Shown here: piece after piece, positions 53,346 to 62,364 of the stretch
Layout of the letters: each line of letters begins with the position of its first letter
How positions within the stretch are numbered: position 1 is the first letter of the stretch
Assembly: GCA_029262775.1 (NCBI GenBank)
Contig: JAJCYR010000091.1
Coordinates: 124,001-188,000 of the forward strand
Direction: 5' to 3'
DNA: 64,000 nucleotides
DNA from: Bacteroidota bacterium
GTDB lineage: Bacteria > Bacteroidota > Rhodothermia > Rhodothermales > UBA10348
The notes under the pieces: model-generated
Told to the model about the DNA's origin: nothing
Database searches by the model: none
The model's input: the letters and a program-made list of their open reading frames with translations, nothing else
Translations under genes and position numbers: made by a program

Positions 53346-53831
53346 ATGCCACAGCATAGTGTTTTGCTTGTGCGATGCGCACTCCTGTGGTTCATGACCG
53401 GCGTACTGCTCGGAGTAGCCATGCTCTTCGAGCGCTCCGGTCTGGCCAGTGGCAACTGGCTTTCCGGCGGCGACTGGAGCGGCATCTGGATGCTTCGCCC
53501 CTCCCATGCCTGGATCATGCTGACGGGCTTTATGATCCAACTCGCGCTCGGCGTAGCACTCTGGATCCTTCCGCGGAACCGGCGACGCGCAGGACTGGGG
53601 AAAGCGATCCTCCTCTCGGCCACGGCGGCGCTCAATCTGGGTGTCGTCGTCGTTGCCGCCGCACCGCTTGTGGCAGGAGAGCCCGGCGCGGACGAGCTCC
53701 TGAATGGTTTCCGAGTGGCCGGAATGGCGCTTCAGATGGCGGGCATCGGGGTGCTCGTCCGCGCCGTGTGGCCACGTATCCAGTCCGCTGACGCCATCCG
53801 GAGCGGTCTCAACCGGAAAGGGGAAGCGTAA
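53346..53831 (+). CDS. Small four-helix membrane protein, paralogue of upstream gene
   Basis: The 161-residue product has about four helices and contains SHAWIMLTGFMIQLALGVALW followed by ILPRN, matching the motif of the preceding gene. It lacks that protein's HHH cluster. It starts 12 bp after it and ends convergently inside the last 23 bp of the sensor kinase gene. A role in NirK maturation, electron delivery or NO handling is inferred from position only. Confidence 0.75.
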   Translation: MPQHSVLLVRCALLWFMTGVLLGVAMLFERSGLASGNWLSGGDWSGIWMLRPSHAWIMLTGFMIQLALGVALWILPRNRRRAGLGKAILLSATAALNLGVVVVAAAPLVAGEPGADELLNGFRVAGMALQMAGIGVLVRAVWPRIQSADAIRSGLNRKGEA

Positions 53832-56800
53832 TCACGAATGTGGCGCCACCGCCGGGCGTGTCTTCGAGCGTCAACGTGCCGCCGTGGCCCTGTGTGACAA
53901 TCTCATGAGACATGCTCAGCCCGAGCCCTGTTCCTTCGCCCGTAGGCTTCGTCGTGAAAAAAGGCTCGAATATTCGGCTTCGAAGGTGCTCCGGGACGCC
54001 CGGTCCGTTGTCGGAGACCCGTATTTCCACGTGATCATCGAGACGCCGCGTCGCGACCGACAGCATTCCGTTCTTGAGCGGGCGAACGACATCGAGCGCG
54101 TTTCCCACGAGGTTGATCAGCACGCGTCCCATATCCTGCGGGGATATCCGGGCGTTTTCAACCTCCTGGCCAAACGACGTATTGACGTCCACCTGCAGGT
54201 CCTGGAAGCGGGCGCGGTAGCCATGCCAGGCCAGGTTCACGTACTCCTCCACGAATCCGTTGATGGACACATCGAACCGCTCTGAATCGCCCTGACGGGC
54301 ATGCTCCATCATGCCCCGCACAATGGAATCGGCTCGTTTTCCATGCTTGGAAATCTGCTTGGCGTTGAGATGCAGCCCGGACACCAGGTCCTCGATCTCG
54401 GCGCGCACGCTCGCCAGACGCTCCCCATCGTTGGCGTCGAAAAGCTCCCTGAGTTCCGATGCCAACTCGGCGTTCACGTCGGCGAAGTTCGTCACAAAAT
54501 TGAGCGGATTCTTGATCTCGTGGGCAATACCCGCCGTGAGCTGCCCAAGAGATGCCATTTTTTCCTGCTGCACCAATTGCTGCTGGGTCTGTTTGAGCTC
54601 CTCGACGGTCGTATTCAATTGCCGGTAGGCGTTCGCGTTGTCGAGCGCGACCGATGCATAGGCCGCCATGGTTTTGAGTAGGTTCAAGTCGTCTTCCGTG
54701 TATGCATTCCGCTTGAAGCTCTGAACCGTGATGACGCCCAGGACGCGGTCCTGTGTCGTCAGCGGCAGGTAAATCAGCGATAGCGGCTGGCGGCTCACCG
54801 ATCCGTCTTCAAGCGTGCCACTCGTGGTCTCGAGCGAATCGAGGTATTTGCTGTACTCGCTCTCGATGTCGTTGATGAAGACTGGCTCGCGATGCGAAAT
54901 ACACCAGACCGGAAACTGGTTCACGTCGCGCATATCGCGTGTGTAGGGAGCATAGCGTTTGCCGTCCTCGATGGCCATGCGGTAGTCGAGCAGGGCTTCT
55001 TTCTCATTGTAAATGCCTACGCCAAAAATGGGAGCGTTGGTGAGTTCATTTACATGCATGTAGAGCCGACCGAAAATCGTTTCAAAATCGAGTGATGACG
55101 TAATTTCCTTGCCAATTTCGGACAGCCGCTCAATATTCCTGCGGCGCGCATTCTCTGCCTGCAGGGCCTTGGCTTCTGACTCGGCCGCCTCGGCCCGAAG
55201 CCCGATTTCTTTGATTTCCGAGCGGGTGCGTTCGCGCTTTACGACACGCGCGTGCTGCACGCGCGCGCCCCCGGCAACGATACCAATCAGAAGTGCCGCA
55301 AAAAGCAGATACCCCCACGCTGAGCGGTACCATGGGGGAAGCACCGAGACATCCATGGAAATGCCGGTAGTATTCCATATGCCGTCGGAATTGGCTGCTT
55401 TGACGCGCAGTGTATACTCTCCGGGTGGGAGGTTCGTATAGGCGGCCGTGCGCTGCGTACCGGCGTTCACCCAGTCGTCACTATACCCCTCCAACTGATA
55501 GGAGAACGTGTTTCGGGTCGGATTCGTGAAATGCAGTGCCACAAAATCTACAGAAAAACTGTTCCGGGCGTACGGGATCTCGAGTGCAGCAACCAGTTCC
55601 TGCTCCTCGCCATTCACGCGGAGCGCCGTGAAGGCGACCGGGGGAGCTACGCCGTTGGTGGTCAATCGCTCCGGTACGAAAGCCGTGATGCCACGCACAT
55701 CCCCGAAGTAGAGCATGCCGCCGCTCCCTTTCGTGAACGCATTCTGCATGAACTCCAACTCGCGCAAACCATCCTCGGTACCGTAGTTCCGGAAAGCCCC
55801 CGTGTCGGGATTGAACATGGAAACACCCCGGTTGGACGTGATCCAAAGCATGCCATTATTATCTTCCAGCATGCCATAGATGTGATTGTTGGCAAGCCCC
55901 GCCTGCTCATTGAAATGGCGCTCCACCGTGCGCGTATTCATGTTGAAACGATCCAGGCCCCCCATCGTGCCAACCCACAGAATGCCCGGCTCGACGGCGC
56001 GCTCGAGGATGACTTCCGCGTGGTTGTTGGCGATCGTTGTCGTGTCGCGGACATTGTACGGATAGTGTTCGAACGTTTCCGCCTCGCGCTCGAACCGGGA
56101 GATCCCGGATCCGAGAGTAGATATCCAGAGCGCCCCGTCACTGCCAAGAATGATATGCGCCGGTATCATGGTGAGCGCCGGGTCCAGCGTGGGCGTAGCA
56201 AAGCGGCGCACCGTGCCCGTTGTGGCATCCAAGCGGTGCAGCCCTCCAAAATTGCCGACCCAGATGGTACCGGGCTCGTCAGCCGCCTCGAAGAGCGCAT
56301 GAACGGAGCTCCCGTCGATTTGCGTAGAATCGGTACGGGAGCGCGGCAGGCGGCGGCAGATCAACGTTGCCGGGTTGCATGCACTGACGCCCGATGTCCC
56401 CACCCACAGTTGTCCGGATTCAGAAACCATGAGAGATTGGATGGTGCCCGGCCAAAAGGTCAAGTCGTTATTTGGGTCAGCCGTGATGCGCCGGGCTTCT
56501 CCCGACGAGAGATGGTAGCGCGTAAGGATATGCTTGCCGGCATTCGATGAGACGCCCGTCCAGAGGTTGCCACGTGCTTCGAGCATGGCCCAGATACTCC
56601 CATCGGCTACGGGTGTGTCGGCGTTTTCAGGATCGTTCCGAATGTGGGCTATACTGACGGATGTCGGATTGAACTTGCCCAGCCCCTTGTTGCCGTAGCC
56701 GACCCAGACCGTGCCAGAGTGGTCGGCAAACACCGTATTCGCCATATCCGACGCGATCGAATTCGGGTCCTCCGGGTCATGGTTGTATGTGCTGAACGTT

Positions 56801-57837
56801 TTCGATACGGTGTCGAAGCGAAGAAGTCCACCTCCGCTTGTGCCGATCCACAGGACGTCGTCGCTGAGTGGATCGTTTGTGATGGTCAAAACCACGTTCA
56901 ATTCACTGAAAAGGGGTTCATCGGGATACGGGACCCAAACGGTGCGTTCGCCCGTGTGAGAGTCAAAACGCATAAGCCCTCGGCCCAGTCCGTACCAGAA
57001 AAACTGTTCGTCGCGAGCATCCGACGCGCTTCCATAGACCACCTGCGGCGCGGAATTACCCTGCACCTGGCCGGTCGAGAAATACCGGCGGATAGCGCCT
57101 GTCGCCGGGTTCACGCCAGCGAGCCCGTCGTCCGTGCTGACCCAGATGGTACCGTCAGGACCTTCGCGCAGGAAGAAATAGCTGGATCCCGGGAGGCTGG
57201 TGGAATCGCCAGCCACGGGCTCGAACCGCTCGAATACACCGGTGCGCGCCGCATCCAGTCGGCTCAGACCGTCGTCGGAAGCCACCCATATGGTGCCGTC
57301 GCTGGCCTCGAGGCTGGCGAACACGATGCCGGATGCCAAACTTGTGGAATCGGCCGGATCGTGGACAAAATTCTCAAAATGCCCGGTTTCAGGGTCGAGA
57401 CGAGACAATCCCGTCAGAGTAGCCGCCCACATGCTGCCATCTTTCGATTCATTGACGCCCCACACCCACCCGTTTCCGATAGAGGTGGTGTCGAAGGCGA
57501 CAGGTTCGTAAATCTTGAATTCGTGCCCGTCGTAGCGGTGCAGCCCTCCCTGGGTCCCGAACCAGAGAAAGCCCTTGCTATCCTGCGTGATCTGGTATAT
57601 CGTGCCTTGACCTATGCCATCGGTCAAGTCCAGGTTATCCATGCGGATGGAGGGGGCCTCGGCGACGTTGACAGACGGCAGGTCGGGGGGCGTGTCGACC
57701 TGGGCGTGCGCCGGGTTGGTGGCAAGGGCAAGGGCGAGGAGGCAGGCAGTGGACAGGAGACAGGCGCTGAGAGGCTGCAGAACGGCTGCGAGCACGCCGC
57801 ATGCCGCGCGTGCACGCTCTCGGAGAATCGGGTACAT
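53809..57837 (-). CDS. Two-component sensor kinase: propeller, Y_Y_Y, GAF, HisKA, HATPase
   Basis: From ATG 57837 the product is 1342 residues. A signal peptide (ACLLALALATNPAHAQ) leads to a large periplasmic region of repeated Reg_prop motifs (for example WFGTQGGLHRYDG, WVASDDGLSRLD, WVGTMGGLDRF), then a Y_Y_Y domain (FSYQLEGYSDDW, LPPGEYTLRVKAANSDG), one membrane helix (WGYLLFAALLIGIVAGGARV), a coiled-coil, a GAF domain, and a kinase core with phospho-acceptor His in AGIAHEIKNPLNFV and ATP motifs LVGNALDVV, DNGPGVPE and GLGLSMSHEIV. Unlike Bacteroides hybrid sensors it has no receiver or AraC domain. No response regulator is adjacent. The start at 57837 precedes the signal peptide; the frame opens further at 57981. 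Confidence 0.92.
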   Translation of the reverse strand: MYPILRERARAACGVLAAVLQPLSACLLSTACLLALALATNPAHAQVDTPPDLPSVNVAEAPSIRMDNLDLTDGIGQGTIYQITQDSKGFLWFGTQGGLHRYDGHEFKIYEPVAFDTTSIGNGWVWGVNESKDGSMWAATLTGLSRLDPETGHFENFVHDPADSTSLASGIVFASLEASDGTIWVASDDGLSRLDAARTGVFERFEPVAGDSTSLPGSSYFFLREGPDGTIWVSTDDGLAGVNPATGAIRRYFSTGQVQGNSAPQVVYGSASDARDEQFFWYGLGRGLMRFDSHTGERTVWVPYPDEPLFSELNVVLTITNDPLSDDVLWIGTSGGGLLRFDTVSKTFSTYNHDPEDPNSIASDMANTVFADHSGTVWVGYGNKGLGKFNPTSVSIAHIRNDPENADTPVADGSIWAMLEARGNLWTGVSSNAGKHILTRYHLSSGEARRITADPNNDLTFWPGTIQSLMVSESGQLWVGTSGVSACNPATLICRRLPRSRTDSTQIDGSSVHALFEAADEPGTIWVGNFGGLHRLDATTGTVRRFATPTLDPALTMIPAHIILGSDGALWISTLGSGISRFEREAETFEHYPYNVRDTTTIANNHAEVILERAVEPGILWVGTMGGLDRFNMNTRTVERHFNEQAGLANNHIYGMLEDNNGMLWITSNRGVSMFNPDTGAFRNYGTEDGLRELEFMQNAFTKGSGGMLYFGDVRGITAFVPERLTTNGVAPPVAFTALRVNGEEQELVAALEIPYARNSFSVDFVALHFTNPTRNTFSYQLEGYSDDWVNAGTQRTAAYTNLPPGEYTLRVKAANSDGIWNTTGISMDVSVLPPWYRSAWGYLLFAALLIGIVAGGARVQHARVVKRERTRSEIKEIGLRAEAAESEAKALQAENARRRNIERLSEIGKEITSSLDFETIFGRLYMHVNELTNAPIFGVGIYNEKEALLDYRMAIEDGKRYAPYTRDMRDVNQFPVWCISHREPVFINDIESEYSKYLDSLETTSGTLEDGSVSRQPLSLIYLPLTTQDRVLGVITVQSFKRNAYTEDDLNLLKTMAAYASVALDNANAYRQLNTTVEELKQTQQQLVQQEKMASLGQLTAGIAHEIKNPLNFVTNFADVNAELASELRELFDANDGERLASVRAEIEDLVSGLHLNAKQISKHGKRADSIVRGMMEHARQGDSERFDVSINGFVEEYVNLAWHGYRARFQDLQVDVNTSFGQEVENARISPQDMGRVLINLVGNALDVVRPLKNGMLSVATRRLDDHVEIRVSDNGPGVPEHLRSRIFEPFFTTKPTGEGTGLGLSMSHEIVTQGHGGTLTLEDTPGGGATFVITLPLSG

Positions 57838-57914
57838 GGGTGAGGCTCGGGGTGGTGGTGAAACCCGAGTATACGGCAGCCGCAGGAATACCTGCCCGGC
57901 AGTGGCCTTCCATG

Positions 57915-58421
57915 TTATGGCAAGGGTACGTCGCCTTTGGCGGCCGCGAGGACCCAATCCGGGATGGCCACGCCCGAACATGCCGCAGAATCTATAGGCG
58001 CGTCTGCCGCGGTGGCGCCCGCTGCGCCTGTATGTGCATGGTTCCTACTCAGACCGCGCCGAATGCGCTTGAGGCCAGCGGCTGGTGAGCGGTCCACGCC
58101 TGTGAGCCACACCGGGTCGGCGAGGCGCGCCCGTTCCGGACGTTGTTCAACGCGGCGCGCGATGAACCTGCCTAAAAACAGATCGGGAGGCGGGGGAGAC
58201 AGCTGCTGGAGGCCCGTCATGACGAGCGCACATGCATCGCCGCTGCCAGCCCGGTATTCGAGCCACGCCCAACGCGTGTGCTGTACGGTCCTGTTCGCGT
58301 GTGCGAGCACACGGGCAGAGGGGTCCAGGATCCACGCTTCGGCCACGGGTCGTGGCAGGGCGCGGTATCCGAGAATACCCGCAAGAAGCACCATGGCAAT
58401 GGTGGTCTTGGGGTAAAACAT
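57915..58421 (-). CDS. Hypothetical exported or membrane-anchored protein
   Basis: From ATG 58421 the product is 168 residues with an N-terminal hydrophobic segment (TTIAMVLLAGILGYRALP) that could be a signal or anchor, then a soluble region with WAWLEYRAGSGDACALVMTG and a basic, alanine-rich tail. No family is recognised. The frame opens at 58649 but runs through the upstream gene's 3' end. It is preceded by a perfect inverted repeat (58479-58497) and followed after 77 bp by the sensor kinase on the same strand. Confidence 0.6.
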   Translation of the reverse strand: MFYPKTTIAMVLLAGILGYRALPRPVAEAWILDPSARVLAHANRTVQHTRWAWLEYRAGSGDACALVMTGLQQLSPPPPDLFLGRFIARRVEQRPERARLADPVWLTGVDRSPAAGLKRIRRGLSRNHAHTGAAGATAADAPIDSAACSGVAIPDWVLAAAKGDVPLP

Positions 58422-58478
58422 GGTGTGATTGGTGGTGTGTTCCGCCGTTATCGGCAGGCTCCGGGATGATATTAAAAG

Positions 58479-58497
58479 TGTAACAATAAGAGTTACA
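58479..58497. promoter_or_regulatory. Inverted repeat TGTAAC-N7-GTTACA
   Basis: Perfect 6-bp arms TGTAAC (58479-58484) and GTTACA (58492-58497) flank a 7-bp spacer in an AT-rich patch. The site covers the stop codon of the upstream membrane protein and lies 58 bp before the start of the hypothetical gene at 58421. It resembles an operator for a dimeric regulator. Confidence 0.45.
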
Positions 58498-59062
58498 TAT
58501 CCCGAAGCATGCGAGCGGTCTCGACGAGTGTCGCGAGGAGCGCCCACACAAGGGCCGCGCTGACACCAATGAGGATAATTTCCCGCCACGGAGCGGGGAC
58601 AAACCGCATGCCCAGAATCATGAGTACGATAGCCGTGACCATTCCCCAACTGCGGGCCAGGAGGTGGCGCTCGGCGCCGAGGAGCCCCATGCAGTAGAGC
58701 GGGGCAAGGAGGCTGTAGATGACGTGCGCGCCGCCGCGCCTCGAGCCCTCGCCGCGCCCCGAACCCTCGCCCAGGCCCTCACCCACGGCCAGTTGAACGG
58801 CGCGTCTACGCAGTCTCGGTATGACCTTGCGGTGGATGGCCCGGTACCCTTCTCCGTAGCCAAATGCAATGAGACTTGCCCCTACCGCTGCCCAGTGCCA
58901 CGCGCTGAATTCCTCGAATGTCGCCCCGGCTGCCATGGGCCACAGGCGCCAAATGCCGCGGGCAAGTAGGAGTGCAAACCCCAAAAGACCCCACGCAGCG
59001 ACGAATTTGCCAGCCATGGAGGGCTCGGTTCCGGAATCGAAATGTACAGTGGTCTGCGACAT
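58493..59062 (-). CDS. Integral membrane protein of unknown function
   Basis: The 189-residue product has four to five hydrophobic helices (FVAAWGLLGFALLLARG, WAAVGASLIAFGYGEGY, MVTAIVLMILGMRFV, IILIGVSAALVWALLATLV) interrupted by a basic, glycine-rich loop (GLGEGSGRGEGSRRGG) that should be cytosolic. No motif assigns a function. It lies 71 bp after the PfaD-like gene on the same strand. Confidence 0.65.
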   Translation of the reverse strand: MSQTTVHFDSGTEPSMAGKFVAAWGLLGFALLLARGIWRLWPMAAGATFEEFSAWHWAAVGASLIAFGYGEGYRAIHRKVIPRLRRRAVQLAVGEGLGEGSGRGEGSRRGGAHVIYSLLAPLYCMGLLGAERHLLARSWGMVTAIVLMILGMRFVPAPWREIILIGVSAALVWALLATLVETARMLRDM

Positions 59063-59133
59063 GAAAGCCGCCTATTCCATCGGCCCCCCATGGTTCCGCC
59101 GCCAGGCCGAATGCGTGCACAGGAGCACCAACT

Positions 59134-60585
59134 TCATGCCAGCAGCACACGCAGCACGTCACCTGCCGAGTAGGACAGCTGCTCCCCAGTCTGCTGCTCC
59201 CCGGTCTGGAACTGGCGCACCAGCGGGAAGTCGTCTCCTATGGTCACAATGGGCGCTTCCACATACCCGTTTTTCTGCACCTTGACGACACCAGCCGTCG
59301 ACAGCAGGTTGTTGCACAGGCAGCGCCGCCCCTCGGTGTCTTCCGTGCGGCCACCCTTGGCCACGTAGTCCTCGACCGGTTCAGCGGCGCATCGGTATGC
59401 GACGTTTCCGTCGTCATCCTGGACGAGTGTCCGCAGCATGCCCACATCGCACAGCCGGGGTCGCGCCTCGTAAACGGCCTCATCGGACATGGTCCCCGCA
59501 AGCTGCGCCACCTTGAAGGGAAATCCCGTGGGCGATGCGACGGGGCTCGTTTTCATGTCCGCCTCGCCCCTCGCCACCCGCTCGAGCAGTTCCATCCGCA
59601 GTTCTTTCCGGATGCCCGATTCGTGGCACAGCGCGAAGGCTGTGCCTACCTGAATGCCTGTGGCGCCGGTCGTTTGCGCGGCCGTGAGTGCTCCGGCTCG
59701 GCCGTAGCCGCCCGCAAGCCAGAAGGGCTTGCCGAGTGCCCGCATGCCGTCGAGTTCCACCTCATCCTTGGGCCCGTAGATGGGCTCACCGTCTTCGCTC
59801 AGGGTCATTTTCCCCCGCGGCGGGGCGTTGTGACCGCCTGCGACGGGGAGTTCCACTACGAATCCGTCCACTTCGCCTTCGCTCCTCTTGATGAGCGCGG
59901 AGGCCAGAACCACCGAACTCACGATGGGCACGAAGCGCGGCCGCTTGAGGGGGCCAAGGCGCGCGGCAATGCCTGGAAAAATGCGCTCCGGGTCGAAGGA
60001 TATGGATATGGCCTCTTCCCGCGGGCCCGGCTTGGCCCCCTTTACGTCGAGGCGGTACGATACGGCTTCGTGGCGCGAGAGCTTGTCCAGGAGGCCCGCG
60101 ACCTGGGTCGGAATACCGGCCCCCATCAGCACCCAGTCTACACCCGCCAGCATGGCGCCATAGAGCGATGCGAGCGTGGGGAGCTGGATTTTCTCGAGCA
60201 AATTGAGTCCGACCTGTCCAGAGTGGCCCCGTCGCGCCAGATGCACTTCCACGAAATTCGACATGGCCGTAATCTGATCCAGAAAGCGGGGTGGCGTAAT
60301 GGAGTAGATGGGGTGCGAGGGAAGCTGCTCACCGGGTTGCGGTCCGCCCTCGCGGAACCAGCGTGAAATCATACGGCGCGCCGACTCCTGAAACGGGAAT
60401 TCCGCGAGGGCGGACCGTATGTGGCCCGCCGGGTCCCCTTCGAAGAGGCGATTGGCCACCACGTGACTGATCGCCGTCCCGGAGACCACACCCAATTGCC
60501 CCCGGCGGGCCACAGCCGCCGCCAGTTGCCAGTTCGAAACGCCCACACCCATGCCGCCCTGGATGATGGAAGGTAAGTTGATCAT
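59134..60585 (-). CDS. PfaD-like flavin enoyl reductase/nitronate monooxygenase family
   Basis: The 483-residue TIM-barrel flavoprotein begins PSIIQGGMGVGVSNWQLAAAVARRG and carries MGAGIPTQVAGLLD, VELPVAGGHNAPP, WLAGGYG and TTGATGIQVGTAFALC, the FMN-phosphate and substrate blocks of the 2-nitropropane dioxygenase/FabK/PfaD superfamily. Its length, and a C-terminal region with CLCNNLLSTAGVVKV, fit PfaD-like proteins rather than short NMO. PfaD works with polyketide-type synthases in polyunsaturated fatty acid production; no such genes are here, so activity is open. Near the end a short in-frame repeat (QTGEQ twice) precedes LSYSAGDVLRVLLA. The frame opens at 60879 but overlaps prfC; I start at ATG 60585. 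Confidence 0.82.
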   Translation of the reverse strand: MINLPSIIQGGMGVGVSNWQLAAAVARRGQLGVVSGTAISHVVANRLFEGDPAGHIRSALAEFPFQESARRMISRWFREGGPQPGEQLPSHPIYSITPPRFLDQITAMSNFVEVHLARRGHSGQVGLNLLEKIQLPTLASLYGAMLAGVDWVLMGAGIPTQVAGLLDKLSRHEAVSYRLDVKGAKPGPREEAISISFDPERIFPGIAARLGPLKRPRFVPIVSSVVLASALIKRSEGEVDGFVVELPVAGGHNAPPRGKMTLSEDGEPIYGPKDEVELDGMRALGKPFWLAGGYGRAGALTAAQTTGATGIQVGTAFALCHESGIRKELRMELLERVARGEADMKTSPVASPTGFPFKVAQLAGTMSDEAVYEARPRLCDVGMLRTLVQDDDGNVAYRCAAEPVEDYVAKGGRTEDTEGRRCLCNNLLSTAGVVKVQKNGYVEAPIVTIGDDFPLVRQFQTGEQQTGEQLSYSAGDVLRVLLA

Positions 60586-60709
60586 GGACTTGGCACCGTA
60601 TCGCCCCGAAGAATTGTCATTGTAGAGTAAAAACTCCGAATACAGCGGCAAACGACCGGACCGTGGGCTTGTTGCCCTCTGTTTGGCGTAGGGGAAACCC
60701 CGGCGCGGC

Positions 60710-62284
60710 TCAGTCGAAGACGTGCTCTTTTGTGCTGCGGAACGTGAGCGTCTTCCACTTTTCGACGGTGTCATTGAGCCACCACATGGAGGGGGCCATG
60801 TAGACCAGCGAACCGTCCACATCCCGGGCCAGGTTGCCGGCCTGTTTGCGCGTGAACTCGCGCAGGGCTTCCTCATCACTCGACTCCACCCAGCGCGCGC
60901 CGGCGTACGACATGGCGCTCATGATCACCTCCACATTGTATTCGCTCCTGAGCCGCTCCTGGACGACTTCGAACTGGAGGGGCCCCACAGCGCCCAGTAT
61001 GTAATCCGTGTTCACTAATGGACGAAACATCTGGATGGCGCCCTCTTCGACCAGATGCTGGAGTCCTTTCTCCAAATGCTTGGCGCGGAGTGCATTCTTG
61101 ATGCGGGCTTTCTGGAAATGCTCGGGCGCAAAGCTCGGGATGCCTGTGAATTGGAGGGGTTCCTGCGCGGTCAGCGTATCGCCAATGCGGAGCGTGCCGT
61201 GGTTGGGAATGCCGATGATATCGCCCGGCCAGGCCTCGTCCGTGCCCTCGCGCCCCTGGGCCATGAAGGCCATGGCATTCGCAAGCCGGAAGGTCTGATC
61301 GGTGCGTCCATGGCGTACCCATATGCCGGGCTCGTATTTGCCGGAGCATATGCGAAAAAATGCCACCCGGTCGCGGTGTCGCGGGTCCATGTTGGCCTGG
61401 ATTTTGAACACCACGCCCGAGAGCGCGGTCTCGTGCGGCGATACGGGCCGTGTTGTCGTTTGACGCCTGCTCGGCGGCGGGGCAATCTCAACGAACGTAT
61501 CGAGCAGTTGCGGGACGCCAAATCCGTCGAGGGCGCTGCCAAAGAGCACGGGGGTCTGTTCTCCCGCGAGGTACGCATCTACAGAAAATTCTGTGCCGGC
61601 CTCCAGCAGGAGTTCCGCATCGAAGCGGAGATCATTCGCGGCGGAGCCGAGGAGCGCGTCGAGCTGGCTGCTGGACAAATCGGGCATGGGGATGGGGTCC
61701 TCCTCGTCAACAAGGTGCAGTACCTTGCGCTGCAGGTCGTAGGTGCCTTGAAACCGGGCTCCGGCGCCGATGGGCCAGGAGAGCGGCACCGCGTCAATTT
61801 TGAGAGAGGTTTCAATGTCATCCAACAGCTCGAGCGGCCCCTGGCCCTCGCGGTCCATTTTGTTGATGAACGTGAGAATGGGGGTCGTGCGCATCCGGCA
61901 GATTTCCATGAGCTTATGGGTCTGCGTTTCGACGCCCTTGACGCTGTCAATGACCATGAGCGCGCTGTCGACAGCCGTCAGAACGCGATAGGTATCTTCC
62001 GAAAAGTCATGGTGACCGGGCGTGTCGAGCAGGTTCACGACGCGGCCGCGGTGCTCAAACTGCATGACGGAAGACGTGACCGAGATACCCCGTTCTTTCT
62101 CGATGGCCATCCAATCGCTGGTGGCGTACCGATCTGTCTTGCGCGCCCGCACATCCCCTGCCTCCCGGATGAGGCCACCAAGGAGCAGAAGCTGCTCGGT
62201 AAGCGTGGTTTTTCCGGCATCTGGGTGGGAAATAATGCCGAATGTGCGGCGACGATCGCTCTGTCGAATCTGTTCTTTACTCAT
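60710..62284 (-). CDS. prfC: Peptide chain release factor 3
   Basis: From ATG 62284 the product is 524 residues. It is a translational GTPase with P-loop SHPDAGKT, switch regions [11 protein letters not shown] and [16 protein letters not shown], and FINKMDREG. The EF-Tu-like barrels and RF3-specific C-terminal domain follow ([41 protein letters not shown]). RF3 ejects RF1/RF2 after peptide release using GTP. The frame is open to 62359 without a plausible start. It lies 80 bp after the FTR1 gene. Confidence 0.95.
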   Translation of the reverse strand: MSKEQIRQSDRRRTFGIISHPDAGKTTLTEQLLLLGGLIREAGDVRARKTDRYATSDWMAIEKERGISVTSSVMQFEHRGRVVNLLDTPGHHDFSEDTYRVLTAVDSALMVIDSVKGVETQTHKLMEICRMRTTPILTFINKMDREGQGPLELLDDIETSLKIDAVPLSWPIGAGARFQGTYDLQRKVLHLVDEEDPIPMPDLSSSQLDALLGSAANDLRFDAELLLEAGTEFSVDAYLAGEQTPVLFGSALDGFGVPQLLDTFVEIAPPPSRRQTTTRPVSPHETALSGVVFKIQANMDPRHRDRVAFFRICSGKYEPGIWVRHGRTDQTFRLANAMAFMAQGREGTDEAWPGDIIGIPNHGTLRIGDTLTAQEPLQFTGIPSFAPEHFQKARIKNALRAKHLEKGLQHLVEEGAIQMFRPLVNTDYILGAVGPLQFEVVQERLRSEYNVEVIMSAMSYAGARWVESSDEEALREFTRKQAGNLARDVDGSLVYMAPSMWWLNDTVEKWKTLTFRSTKEHVFD

Positions 62285-62364
62285 GGCCGTGCATGTACGC
62301 ACGGGACGCGTCGGGTTCCTACGTATCCCGGCTCGGTACATATCCACCAAGCCGCCCACCAGCG

